DNA of 42,061 bases from the NCBI GenBank assembly GCA_015501055.1, contig JADNYV010000299.1:1-42061 (forward strand), read 5' to 3'. Of the stretch, positions 32,421-42,061 are shown one piece after another. Positions within the stretch are counted from its first letter, which is position 1; every line of letters starts with the position of its first letter. The translations under genes were made by a program, and so were the position numbers. The DNA comes from Mucidula mucida. Taxonomy: Eukaryota > Basidiomycota > Agaricomycetes > Agaricales > Physalacriaceae. Below the pieces are notes generated by a model. It made no database searches and was not told the DNA's origin. It saw only the letters and a program-made list of their open reading frames with translations.

Positions 32421-32607
32421 AGAAGGAAAATGGCCTTCAGAGGGGCCAGAGCGGGAGATTCAAGGATTATTCACAGAACGGCCAGAGGTGCGTCGCAGAC
32501 TCGCAGTGTATTTTCTCGAACTGAAGTTCATCAAAACCGTCGTCTTCAGCTTCAAGCGAGGTCAACAAGTCCCAGGTGAGTTTCACATAAAATGCCTTGC
32601 CCAATAA
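32421..32607 (+). other. Likely coding exon of unknown gene
   Basis: After a CAG acceptor at 32420/21, one frame reads GKWPSEGPEREIQGLFTERP, EVRRRLAVYFLELKFIKTVV, FSFKRGQQVPG. It then ends with a stop at 32605-32607, or continues through a GTGAGT donor at 32575. The composition looks like real protein. Upstream text DKTSYVPENDRQFEAWKEQY (about 32282-32342) could be the preceding exon. Downstream, EDEALSVQNDIVRRASITTE (about 32640-32700) could be a following one. I could not build a complete model or name the family. No gene is seen from 32810 to 33208. Confidence 0.4.
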
Positions 32608-33208
32608 GCCCAGGAAGTCGATTTTAGAGGTCGCTCAGAGGATGAGGCGCTCAGCGTACAAAACGACATAGTGAGGAGAGCTTCGATCACGACCGAGCCC
32701 AAAGTGGAAGTTCTTCCTGACGTGAACCACGACGAGCTACGGCTTGGATTTGCAGTGTCGACGCGTCTGAGCCTTCCAGTACGACAGTCTTGACTCTCTA
32801 AGGTGTTAAACGGGTTCAGAAGACGCTACGACGAAATTGTGCCACCACGAAGTCCAACACGTCGGTTCTGTACACAAACGATCTTTGTGGCGGCGGCGCT
32901 GACACAACAATAAGAGACTTCGAGCCATGTTGCAAAGCGGCTGAAAACAGCGTCCATCTACTGTGACTAAATTTGAGTTCAGAGAACACTCGAAGACAAA
33001 ACAACGAACCCGAAAGGAGCAGATGGAGAATGGCTGCAAGACACCATCGAGGATTTAACTTGGATAAGGCGACGGAGCCGGTCGAGGCGCATGTTCGAGA
33101 TATGGTTCCGTCGATACCAACGGCGGGTGCATCTTAATACGGAGCTAACATGGGCACGAACACGAAGTAGTTGAAATTTCATGTCATAGGAATAGTTACA
33201 GTTCTTTG

Positions 33209-36056
33209 TTAATCAGTGTCTGGAATCTTATAGAAATAAGGCTGTCGGTCAAAGATCGAAACATTTCCATTCGAGCCTCCTCTGCAGAGCGCGACGTCAG
33301 CTCAAGCGCAACGAAGAACAAATCAAAGATAATACGCACATAATAAGAGGATGTTCCTTCTCCGCCCAATCACCAAGACTGAACCGTGCGACATCAGAGT
33401 CAATCTCTCCTAGAACACCTCCGTTGTCCGGATCCTCAAGCGAAGACTGAGGGTCCCAGAGTCGCACGAATCCTATCACAATCCTCAGTCCGACATGTGC
33501 TATCACCAAAAACACTAGCTTACCATCCTCTCCGCCCGTCACCAGTCCCAACTTGCCGCCGTGCGTCAACTTCACCCACTCCGCCTGGACAATCCCATAA
33601 GGCTCGCACACCCCCGCTTCATTCGGCAACACCTTCGATTCGCCGAGATGGCTGAACCGGTTCAGCACTTTGTTGAGGAATCGTGTATCGTAGAGATGCA
33701 GACTATTGTCGCTGCGAGCGACGGCGAGTTGGATCTCGCCGGGACTAAACGACACCGAATTGACCTGAGGATGCCCGATGCCCGCGCCGAACTCTTCCAG
33801 CATGATGGCGTTCGTAGCCTTGGTGTGCTTGTTCTTGATATCGTACAGGCGCAGGTATCGTTTCGTCGTTGTCGGGGCGGTGACGAGCGCCAACTGTTCG
33901 CCTACAATGATACATCGATGACAAACTCTCAGACAAAGGAAATGAAAAGCACTCACCATTAGGGCTAACAGCCATTCTGTGGCGTCTTTGAAGACATAGG
34001 TTGGTCGGTTGAAGCGGTCACCGAGATCAAAGGCCTTGTGGAAGCCTTTCCCAGACACGGATTCTGTGTACTCAGTCGACGCAAATAGGTAGTTCGACGT
34101 GTCCTTTCGACCCCAGGCTAGACATCCAATAATGTGGTTCGCCGACGCTGCCCGAGGCGCGAGTTGTAGAGTCTCCTCCGCAGGTTTGTCGCCAAATGGG
34201 TCGTGGTAGAGGACGATGTGCCTAGATGAAAGAGGTCAATGAGAGACCGACAGAGATAGGAAAGGCTGCTTACTTGCCGGCTACAGCGAGAATAGGTGGA
34301 AGACGTTGAGGACTGAATGCGATTTCATGTGGAACTCCGTGTGCAAATTTCAAGGCATCGGTTGGGCACTCGTAGCCTTCAAAGGGTCCTGCATGCTGGA
34401 GGGGCGTAAATCTGATGGTCTTGTCTGTCGATGAAGACGCAATGATGCCACTGTCAACGATCATGTCAGATACAGAGGTGAGGATAATAATGTCACACGA
34501 CAAACCTTCTTGGATCATAGGCAATGCTGTTCACGGTATACAGCTTGATGAACTCATATTCGTTCCAACGATATTCGTTCGGTGCCACGACAAGATCAGG
34601 TGGCCTCTTGCCCGCTTCCAAAGCTTCGCGACGAGCCTCCTCCATTCGTGCCTTTTTCGCTTTGTCGTTCTTCCTCTGCTTTTTTTCTTGCGCATCGTCT
34701 GACTTTGGACGATCTACTGCATACTGAAATGAGTGCTCTGAAGCATGATTAGAATATGAAAAGTGATGGATAAAATAGATAATAGATACCTTGCATACAC
34801 TTGCGCCTGAAGGCCGTCTTCAGAGCCGTATGCTCATGGTATTCCTTGTCAGGTTCAGGTCCGTCTTCAGTAAGCCGATGTATTTCCCATTGATCAGGTC
34901 GAGCGAGATGATCCTCTCCGGCTCTGAACATGCTCAAAGAACCGACTTGACATAGAAATGTTCCTCGCCTGGTAACCGCGTCGACATTAATGACACACGA
35001 GACAACACAAGAAAGTAGACTTACGGTCCGTCTCGTCAGGCCCGCCTTTGTAAACAGCACTAGCAGTAGCGAAAGATCCTTTTATCTGATATATCCTGTT
35101 GACAGCTGTATATCAAATTAACAAATGGTTCCGACAATGGGGCATTAGGAGCTCACCTCCAGCAGTTCTGTAGGTTATCTTGGGAGCTGGAGGCACACGA
35201 GGAGGAAAATACCGGTAGCTTGAAGCTAATCCACGTAATGCCATATCTCGATAATGCATTGTATATCGCCGAGCGCGCCTTCGTTTGCACTAGACAATAT
35301 CAGCGCGTCTGTCCACACACGACGCGACACTCACGTTGTCGGGATAGGGGACGCGATCGTCCCAGGGAATGTTGCCGTAATGTCATACGCGCGATCCTCG
35401 TTGTAGTGAACAGGTTTGAACGTGTCTTCCAGGCTAACGTCGCTGAACGACGGTATTGGGTTGACATCGTGAGCAGAGCTTGGGGGAAGGGGTTTAAACT
35501 AGAAAGCGTAAGGGGGATAGAATGGATTGAAAAATCGGGGACAGACCACAGATTCAGGCCAGCAATCGTAATAGCCTTCCTCGTCGTACCTTTCGTCCTC
35601 TCGGTCCTCTTGTTCCTGCATTCGCCTTCTCTCCGCCTCCACGCGTTCAGCCTCTGCTCTCTCCGCCTCCACGCGTTCAGTCTCTGCTCTCTCCGCCTCC
35701 ACGCGTTCAGCCTCTGCTCTCTCCGCCTCCACGCGTTCAGCCTCTGCTCTCAATGCCACGTCGTCATCCGCGTCAGCCTCTTGCTGCTCCTCTTCTGTCG
35801 GACCAGTTCTCGCGTCGTCGACACCGTCGTCGCTGACGCCACCGCTAATCCGGCCTACAACGGTGAAAGAGCGGTCGGGGAATTCTGCCTCTACATTTGC
35901 TGTTCGAGGCTGCGAAGAGTCGGAAAGGCATCGTCTGCGTTTCGACGAAGTGTTGAGGCCCTCCTCGTCGAGGTCGTCAATTGTTCGCTGTGGCAAATTC
36001 TTCAGACCATGGGGTTGAGTGCACAGGATACTTCACCTTGGCTGCGCGGCCTCCAT
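33209..36056 (-). CDS. Long WD40-repeat protein with Glu/Arg-rich region
   Basis: Assembled from minus-strand exons. The probable start MEAAQP at 36056 is followed by RTIDDLDEEGLNTSSKRRRC and a charged stretch with the RAEAERVEAE repeat, then DCWPES|FKPLPPSSAHDVNPIPSFSD, KPVHYNEDRAYDI, WDDRVPYPDN, ALRGLASSYRYFPPRVPPAP, VNRIYQIKGSFATASAVYKG, MFRAGEDHLARPDQWEIHRL, a basic KKQRKNDKAKKARMEEARRE segment, and EYEFIKLYTVNSIAYDPRR. WD-type blades follow: IIASSSTDKTIRFTPL, HPQVNSVSFSPGEIQLAVAR, NSLHLYDTR, GLVTGGEDG|FVRLWDPQ, and IIGGSNGNVSIFDRQPYFYK with a stop at 33209. Apparent single-base losses occur near 35365 (YDI/YGNIPWDD) and near 34935 (KSVL/SMFRAG). The start junction is also off by one. Scaffold role expected from WD40; complex unknown. 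Confidence 0.65.
35631..35750 (-). repeat. 30-bp coding minisatellite, four units
   Basis: Four back-to-back 30-bp units (CTCCGCCTCCACGCGTTCAG then CCTCTGCTCT), differing by a single base in one unit. They encode RAEAERVEAE on the minus strand, a highly charged helical repeat in the WD40 gene. Near-identity of the units suggests recent expansion. Confidence 0.95.
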
Positions 36057-36435
36057 GTCAAGAGTCTACCGTGGCTCAGAGTAAAAGTCCGGTCGGAATA
36101 AAAGTCGGATAAACGGTTCTTGTCTCCCGCCATTGGCCCGGACCAGCGGAAGACGTGGATCAGTCAAGGACCAGACAAAAGCCATGCGACGCTTGTGGTT
36201 GCGCTGATGCAAGTTCGGCCATCAATGCATCATGACCAAAAGGGCGGACGTGACTCCGTCCCGCTTCGGATCCCTCTACTGCCGTAGCTCTCAACTTGGG
36301 GGACTACCTGGGGGTGATGGTGCTGGCCGTTTACATCACCACAAACGGCATCCGTATCTTCGTCCTCAGATACGTATCGCGACATGTTTCTCAAGAAGCG
36401 GATCGGACTGATTTGATACGGGTGATGTTCACGGC

Positions 36436-36461
36436 CTTGATCAACAAATAAGTTGATCAAG
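36436..36461. other. Perfect 10-bp hairpin with 6-base loop
   Basis: CTTGATCAAC, loop AAATAA, GTTGATCAAG. It lies in the intergenic space between the divergent WD40 and bZIP genes, about 200 bases before the first recognised bZIP exon. It could be a dyad operator or chance. Confidence 0.7.
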
Positions 36462-36650
36462 TCCTTTGCTCATGGAGTTTCTTCATCGTCAACTGACACC
36501 TTGTCGAGCTCAGTGGTACATTTGTTGCACCCTTTCTTCGCATCGTTGACTGACTTGATTGCCAGTTGAGCACGTCCGGGTTGTCTCTTGTTCGTCGTCT
36601 CGAGTAAGTGACGTTGGTCTTGTCATCGTGTTCTCTAATTAACGACGTTG

Positions 36651-38115
36651 ATCGCAGCTTGTTGTCTAAGGCTTCGTCTTTGGCGAACATTGAGGTGAGG
36701 CCAGTAAGAAGAAAGAGGCCAAGGAAGCCTTGGAGAAGGAGAACAATGAGGATGAGGACCTGGACGGGGACATACCAGATTCATGGCCTCCAGCGCCCGA
36801 GGTATACGCCAAGATGACCAGCAAGGAGAAGCGACAGTTGCGGAATAAAATCAGCGCTCGCAACTTCCGTGTTCGGAGAAAAGGTAATGTTTTCATTTCT
36901 GCTGTTTTTCAATGTCGCTAATTCATTTGTAGAATACATCAACACTCTGGAACTCGACATCGCTGAGCGAGATCGTTTTCTCATCGCCATTCGTTCCGAA
37001 CTCGACTCAACGCAGAGCGAGAACCAAGCCCTCCGTCGAGAGATCGATGTCTCAAGCACGCTTTACTTGGCGGACGTTCTGTAAAGCAGGAGGAGTCGCC
37101 GACGCTTCCTTCTCCATCGCTATTTTCGCCTCTCATCTCATCACTGAAGGATATCCTTTCATCACAATCGCCCATGTAGGGTGGTCTATCCGCCGCTCAT
37201 ACGGTGCTCGTGCCCGAGTAGGGCAACAGAGGTTTGCAAGAGAACATCAACCCGGGACTCAACGCGTCGGCACCTCAGCCCGCACTCGCGAATGTCAAGC
37301 CCCAAGGTTTCAACGGGTTCGCGGATGGTAATGATTTCACCCTCAAGTACCTCGATGCGTACGTGCTTTCTTTTGCTCCAATGTTTCAGATTTTCTGATT
37401 CTTGTTAGATCACAGGTACCGTATGCATTTGTGGACCAAGATGGCGTCGCAACATACCACGTCTTCGCCTGCTCACTCTCATCCATCGCTTTCGTCTTCA
37501 CCATCACCGCCGCCGATCCCTCAACCGCGTCACTCTCCACTTCCCGACCCGCGCTTCTCTCCCTCGCCGTTCACCAATCCTTCCCTTCCTTATCTCACCG
37601 GCTCGCTTACTCTGCACGGCTTGGCGAGCAACATGGGTGTCAAGTTCTTCCGCGACTCGAAGCCCACGCCTGGTCCAAGTCTCGGCGCGCTTCTCTCGGG
37701 CAAGCAGCCTGCCAAGAAGCCTTTTACTTCGTCGACAGCCGGGCCAACTCCCGAGCAGGCTCTCATTGCCACGCTCGCACACCAGACGCTCTTCGAGGGC
37801 TTGGGCGGGGCATTCTGGGATGCATTCTCTGGCGACAAGTCACCGTCGTCGACATCTGCTCAACAGCCATCCATTGACAGCGACAAGGTCCGCAGGGTCT
37901 TGAAGGGCAAGGCCGTTGTTCGCGTTGTGGATGTCGACTCGAAGCTTGTGCCCAAGCCTGTCGAGATTAAGAAGGAGCCGACTGACAGTGTTTGTGCGCT
38001 GTTGGAGGAGAGTATGAGGGGTTTGTTTGACGATCAACAAGAAATAGAGAGGGAGTGGGGAAGCGACGTTATTGTGTATTTGTATGGACTGCTCATGCTT
38101 ATTCGTTCCTTCTGA
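36651..38115 (+). CDS. bZIP transcription factor, mushroom-type (5' end uncertain)
   Basis: Exon SKKKEAKEALEKENNEDEDL continues DSWPPAPEVYAKMTSKEKRQ and LRNKISARNFRVRRK (basic region, N-x7-R). After an intron (about 36881-36932) comes the zipper EYINTLELDIAERDRFLIAI, RSELDSTQSENQALRREI. Later exons give PSPLFSPLISSLKDILSSQS, ENINPGLNASAPQPALANVK and NDFTLKYLDAYRMHLWTKMA. The long Pro/Ser-rich last exon contains FEGLGGAFWDAFS, DSDKVRRVLKGKAVVRVVDV and CALLEESMRGL, ending at 38115. These C-terminal blocks recur in a basidiomycete bZIP group I know only as conserved nuclear proteins. The N-terminal exon around 36660-36700 (LLSKASSLANIE) is one base out of frame with the basic-region exon and no start codon is convincing; the intron around 37175-37218 also leaves a frame mismatch. 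Confidence 0.75.
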
Positions 38116-39189
38116 AGTTGTGGATTTAGTGCTGAGCGCATATTTCGTGAAAGCTCCAGCAATCACTGTGGCGCTACACTGTGATACCATACCTCTTCGA
38201 CAACCTCACAATCCTCCGCACCACTGCCTTGAGCACAATCCGGGCCTGTATACAGTCCCAATTCGGGGAGTCGTGGCACCCGGATACAATATATAACTAC
38301 TCTGTAAACCAGGGCAAGGCCCGCGATAAGTAGACGACCGTCGAGGTGAGAAGGCTGCTATTCACGCTGCTCGCACGGATAGCGGTGCGGATCTGATGAA
38401 ACAATGGAAGGATCAGAAGTTGGACTCACGGCAGTGCGTCCTGTACGCCTACGAGTATGGCGAAGGGAGTCAGTTCGAAGGAGAATTTATGTATGCCATG
38501 CGCTGTGGGTATGATGATTCAAACTTCGAGGAAATGACTTGCCGGGTCGACTTTGGAGGTGACGACGGATCCCTTGTTCGAGACTTTCCCTGCCGGTGCT
38601 CAATTCGAACAGTCGAGTCTATAGCAACTATCGTGTCGGTTTCCAAGTCTTCATGTCAGGCTCTTTGGACTCCGACAAATGATGGACGTTCTCTTCTGGA
38701 AGGTTTGCTTTCCTACCTTCGCCGGCCACAAGGGATGAACACAGGTATCGACTGCTATTGAGCAAAGGTTGATCCGTAAGTACGAGGTTACCATTCTGGA
38801 GCCTGTCGCTGATGCGTCTTGCCGCAGTTAGCTCACTTTCGTTAGTTCAAGTTGTACAACATCATCAATTGGTCGAAGCCCAGACAGTTAGCATTTTCTC
38901 TAATTCGTGGATATTGTTCGCTCTCGGCGTAACATGTAACCTGGCCATCTGACAGTAGGAAACACTCAATCACTTCGGAAGGCGCCTCGTGCGCCAAACC
39001 CCAAAGTTGAACGTGGTGGCGAAAGCATGACAAAGTCTGTATCATGTAGAAATTGGGCCCAGGACCGTTTGAGAGGCAAGTCCTAGTTTTGATTGATGTG
39101 AGTGTTGCTGTATTGAGTTATGGAATGGAGCAGAAGTACTCACCGTCACGGCGGTTGAGAGCACGTCTGAAAGTGGATAGTCCGTTTTC
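38116..39189. other. Region without a confident gene
   Basis: Between the bZIP stop and the Hook-like stop. One plus-strand frame (38396-38761) is listed separately. A possible short exon flanked by GTGAGT at about 39137 on the minus strand (LSTFRRALNRRD) could belong to an alternative 3' end of the Hook-like gene. Confidence 0.3.
38396..38761 (+). CDS. Doubtful single-exon ORF, 121 residues
   Basis: Starts MKQWKDQKLDSRQCVLYAYE and ends near QGMNTGIDCY. Cys-containing (six or more) with no signal peptide and no recognised domain. A possible intron would start at GTATCGA near 38746. Listed because it is the only sizeable open frame in this kilobase; it may be chance. Confidence 0.2.
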   Translation: MKQWKDQKLDSRQCVLYAYEYGEGSQFEGEFMYAMRCGYDDSNFEEMTCRVDFGGDDGSLVRDFPCRCSIRTVESIATIVSVSKSSCQALWTPTNDGRSLLEGLLSYLRRPQGMNTGIDCY

Positions 39190-41025
39190 TCATGGGGTGA
39201 GAAGGCCGTCTGATGATATCATGATTAACGTGCCAGTACGCAGTACAATGTTTAACGGTACCGTCGCTGGCCAGTTGATATTCTTTTCCACTTCAGGTGT
39301 AACAGGACTGCCTCCACTTTGACTGTACATTTTTGTTGGTGATTCGTACTGTACATATTGGTCTACTGGAAGTTTAGAACACATAATAGAAATGTGCCAG
39401 AACTCGCCTGGAGAGTGGATCGCCCCCCTTGAATTTTCCGTGGCAGCGGATAGCTCTTGTTCAAGAGTAACATTCATATGACTAACTTCGACGACGCTTT
39501 CTTCGACCTTGAAGTATGAAGCTGTCTGAGCTGAAGTGGGGGCCATATCTGCCTGAAAACCGCGGTCTGGCCAGGGGGTAAGCTCCTGAAGGCGAGCTTG
39601 AAGCGCTACCAAAGCTTCTCGATCCTGCTCTGCATCTTCTTGACGGCCAGCCAGGGTATCATGCATCATGGAGAGCTCCATCTGTAATTCGTGAATCTCG
39701 CGTTGTTTGAATTGGAGTTCGTCCTCCTGCTGCAGAATTTGTTGGTAGAAAGCCTCCGCCCGTGACTTTTGATCGCCTAATGTCTTGATATCATTTCGGA
39801 GGACCTGATTTCCTGCTTCGAGTTTTAAGATAGCATTCTCCATTGACTGCATATGCGACCATGAATTGTTATAGAATGATATATTACTAACCTCAAACGT
39901 ACCGTTATGTGTTCGTTTAAGCTGTCTTGCCCCGCCAACTTCTGGCGACAATCCTGCAGGTCTTTGCTGAGAGTCTCCGCCTCCTGGGCAGCGCTACGAT
40001 AGCTAGGACATGTTTAGTAAATCATGGTACATATTGCAGTTACGTACTAGTGTATTTCTGATTCTAGTGTCTTGACGTCATGCGTTCGACAACTTAGATC
40101 ATACTCGAGAGTTCGAATTTTCAGCTCCAAACCTTCAATATGAAGATTCTGCTCTTCCAATTTGCTTTCAGCACTGTAAAGGCGTCCTTCCCACTCAGCA
40201 CTAAGAGCATGTCAGGCCAGTTTCCCCAATATAACAAAACATACAGTGTGACATTGAATTCTGCCTCTTTATTGGTATATACTCGCGCATAGCGGTCGCA
40301 ACAATCATTTCTAGAGGTATCATCAACCGGGTCAAGGAAAGAGGGATCATCAAGGGCTTCATTGGTCTTCATTTCCTCCAGAAAATTGGCACGTCTGAGG
40401 AAAGCAACTCAGTGTGGAATGAACGCGCATGCAAATGCAGGTACTTTCTACGCACCCGGAGTCCTCTGTCTTGAACTGCGTTGAGAGCTGTAAATGACTC
40501 AGACAACACACAAGGATAGGAGGAGAAAATCCAAAAACCTCCTCAATGGCCTCCATGATAGCTACTTGATCGCCGACATCCGCCAATGATGTGACCGTCG
40601 TAATGAATTCCGCCTTCCGCTTTGAATTGACTCCAATGAACAATACCATTCGACACAAAACCAATGCAACATCAAGGTCGTCGCCGAATGACATCGCCAC
40701 CCGATGTGAGTCTCCGAGTGCAAGGGTTGTGAGATGAAGTTCACTGCGGATGAAGTTGTTCATCCTGTTATAGATCTCTTTCAAGGCATCCTTCTGGACC
40801 CTGATATCATTGGTACAAGAGACTTCAGGCCAGAAATATTCGGGATCGCTAGCCTGATAGTAAGGCATATATCACTGAATGGATAATCACATACATGAAA
40901 ATCAGTGTATCCCGGATGGCTGGCCCATAATCTCGGACATCAGCCACATTCTGCGTGTTTCCTGGTGACAAAGTGTTGAATACGTGGAGGAAGGCCGTTA
41001 AAAGAGGGTGGGAAGTCGTCTCCAT
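39190..41025 (-). CDS. Hook-type dynein adaptor protein
   Basis: Hook proteins link dynein-dynactin to endosomes through an N-terminal calponin-like fold and long coiled coils. Start taken at METTSHPLLTAFLHVFNTLS (41025), because it matches the family start FLxxFxTF; the open frame allows a start at 41088. Exon 1 (40891-41025) ends IRDTLIFMY. Exon 2 (from 40853) has SDPEYFWPEVSC, VQKDALKEIYNRMNNFIRSE, DLDVALVLCRMVLFIGVNSK and DQVAIMEAIEE, the Hook N-terminal order. Then come coiled-coil exons: RANFLEEMKTNEALDDPSFL, AESKLEEQNLHIEGLELKIR (frame inferred), then MENAILKLEAGNQVLRNDIK, EDELQFKQREIHELQMELSM and QDREALVALQARLQEL. The last open frame ends at 39190 with SSDGLLTP. The junction before RANFLEEM is off by one base. 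Shorter than typical Hook proteins (about 700 residues), so the true 3' end may differ. Confidence 0.7.
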
Positions 41026-41422
41026 GTATGTGTTCGTGCGCACAAAACCTTTGATGGTGGGAAGGAAACATGAGCTACGTGCTGGCATTGAAACGTCCGG
41101 ATGTTCTCGGCACTAATAACCGGACACTCTGTGCCAAATGGGCAAGGAACCAAAGTGTTCATATTCCCTTAGCTTATAGAGTATTAGACGTTACAGGCTT
41201 AAACAGACGCCCTCAAGCTGTGGCGCGTCTTCTCAAAGGAATACACTTAGCATTTTGCATAAAAACTGTACGGGAACGGCGATCAACTGCGCACTATTAC
41301 TCTTAAACTCTGATCAAAAGGTCCTTAGATGCATAGGGCGCCTATTACTAGGTTAAACAGTTATCCCCTCAGACGGCAATGCAGATATAAAGACTGGCTC
41401 GCACTGAAGGTTCCTTCAAGCG
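41026..41422. other. Divergent promoter region
   Basis: Between the divergent Hook-like gene and the last plus-strand gene. No conserved open frame. Confidence 0.4.
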
Positions 41423-42061
41423 ATGTCTCACAACAAGCAAAGCCTTCTGCTCGGTCTCGGCGAGAAAGTCACGGAGTTCTCGCCTTCTCAATCTATTCTC
41501 CCAGTCGTGATTACCGACGTCCAACCCGTGGCGTCGTACTCCTGGATTGAGGCCTCCACGCCCACGATTGCCGTTCCATGTACATAGCTCAGCATTCAAT
41601 GTGTCACGGTACTGACTGCGTATCCTCAGCGTCCCCAAACGTGTGGAAGCTCAAGGCGTCAAGCAGGACTCGGGCGCCGTATTCGTCGACCAAAATGCGC
41701 ACCGGATGAGCGGCTACGGGTCCCCCTTCTGCCCATGTTCGCCGCCATCGACGACTGCGGAAAGTTACGACTACTCCAGACTCGATTTCGTGACGGATCG
41801 CAGCAACCTGTGCGATGGGCGACTGGGACCGTGGACAAAGACTTTCGCATCGACGTCGCGGCCGGCATCTTCGCGCGCTGCGAGGAGAAGAATTCCGAGC
41901 GCGTCGTGGGGTTCAGGGGATTTGGGCACGAATATGAAAAGGCAGGGCGGTGGGGAGCGAAGGAGCTACTGGGCACCATAGGATCATCTCCCTGGTGAGG
42001 AACCAGTTGTCGTTGATTCAGAGAAAGTTGCTATAGTTAACCACTCACTCTTTGGTCGGAA
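41423..42061 (+). CDS. Conserved fungal protein of unknown function, cut by window end, frame interrupted
   Basis: Start SHNKQSLLLGLGEKVTEFSP, then ILPVVITDVQPVASYSWIEA and STPTIAVP, intron (about 41579-41628), SPNVWK, DSGAVFVDQNAHRMSGYGS, LLPMFAAIDD, YDYSRLDFVTDRSNL, TGTVDKDFRIDV, CEEKNSERVVGFRGFGHEYE and TGHHRIIS. This block order belongs to a family found across Agaricomycetes and other fungi, often labelled geranylgeranyl pyrophosphate synthetase although no prenyltransferase DDxxD motif is present. Frames change near 41646, 41735, 41756 and 41808, each consistent with one missing base. The TGG-A-A-GCT and GGGTCCCCCTTC homopolymer contexts are typical of base-calling loss. The 3' end lies outside the window. 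Four breaks in about 400 bases could also mean real decay. Confidence 0.65.

Noticed and set aside
35220..36101. 293-residue plus-strand frame
   Set aside because: Open only because the 30-bp minisatellite is open in several frames; the minus strand carries the conserved WD40 gene.
1..42061. CRISPR arrays, bacterial operons, rRNA or clear tRNA genes
   Set aside because: No regularly spaced identical repeats, no Shine-Dalgarno-type organisation and no convincing T-arm/A-box pair found by eye; a tRNA covariance scan would be decisive.

Overview
The window is nuclear DNA of a filamentous basidiomycete, most likely an Agaricomycete. Genes are dense and cut by many introns of about 41-60 bases with GT...AG ends. 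Several products are typical of basidiomycetes: a secreted Gly/Asn-rich protein with a conserved core, a fungal ADAM protease, a multi-pass membrane protein and a mushroom-type bZIP factor. Housekeeping genes recognised from their translated exons are chorismate synthase (ARO2), MDM12 of the ERMES complex, a Ski8-like WD40 protein, a SAP30-like Sin3-binding protein, an AP-1/Yap1-type redox bZIP factor and a Hook-type dynein adaptor.

Layout. 1-1.7 kb: one minus-strand gene of unknown function. 1.74-4.41 kb and 15.34-18.01 kb: two arms of about 2.67 kb in inverted orientation. Each arm carries a full-length but broken copy of a CofD/YvcK-like (UPF0052) gene with its upstream region. The 10.9-kb spacer holds ARO2 (minus), the SAP30-like gene (plus), the secreted low-complexity protein (plus) and a 15-exon ADAM metalloprotease (plus). 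18.2-26 kb: MDM12 (plus), then on the minus strand a membrane-protein gene, a decayed relative of it, the Ski8-like gene and the AP-1-like gene. 26.6-27.1 kb: a degenerate AT-rich repeat ending in a CCGG-rich block. 27.1-30.3 kb: a mosaic of gene fragments, namely the 5' part of aspartokinase, a reverse-transcriptase piece, the N-terminal part of a PP2A-like phosphatase and the middle of a cysteine-synthase-like gene. 30.9-32 kb: a SAP-domain gene with tandemly duplicated exon-intron units. 33.2-36.1 kb: a long WD40 gene (minus). 36.6-38.1 kb: a second bZIP gene (plus). 39.2-41.0 kb: the Hook-like gene (minus). The window ends inside a conserved fungal gene of unknown function on the plus strand.

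Two things shape the interpretation. First, several highly conserved genes (ARO2, MDM12, Ski8-like, WD40, the last gene) have reading frames interrupted by what look like single-base losses, often in homopolymers. The ADAM, AP-1, SAP30-like and SAP-domain models close perfectly. Uncorrected assembly indels are therefore likely, and pseudogene calls should be read with that in mind. Second, the most attractive biology is (a) a 6-base microexon in the ADAM gene that alone encodes the third zinc-ligand histidine of the active site, (b) the inverted duplication of the CofD-like gene around a secreted-protein/protease block, and (c) the exon-intron duplications in the SAP-domain gene. All family assignments are by eye from translated sequence; no database search was run.
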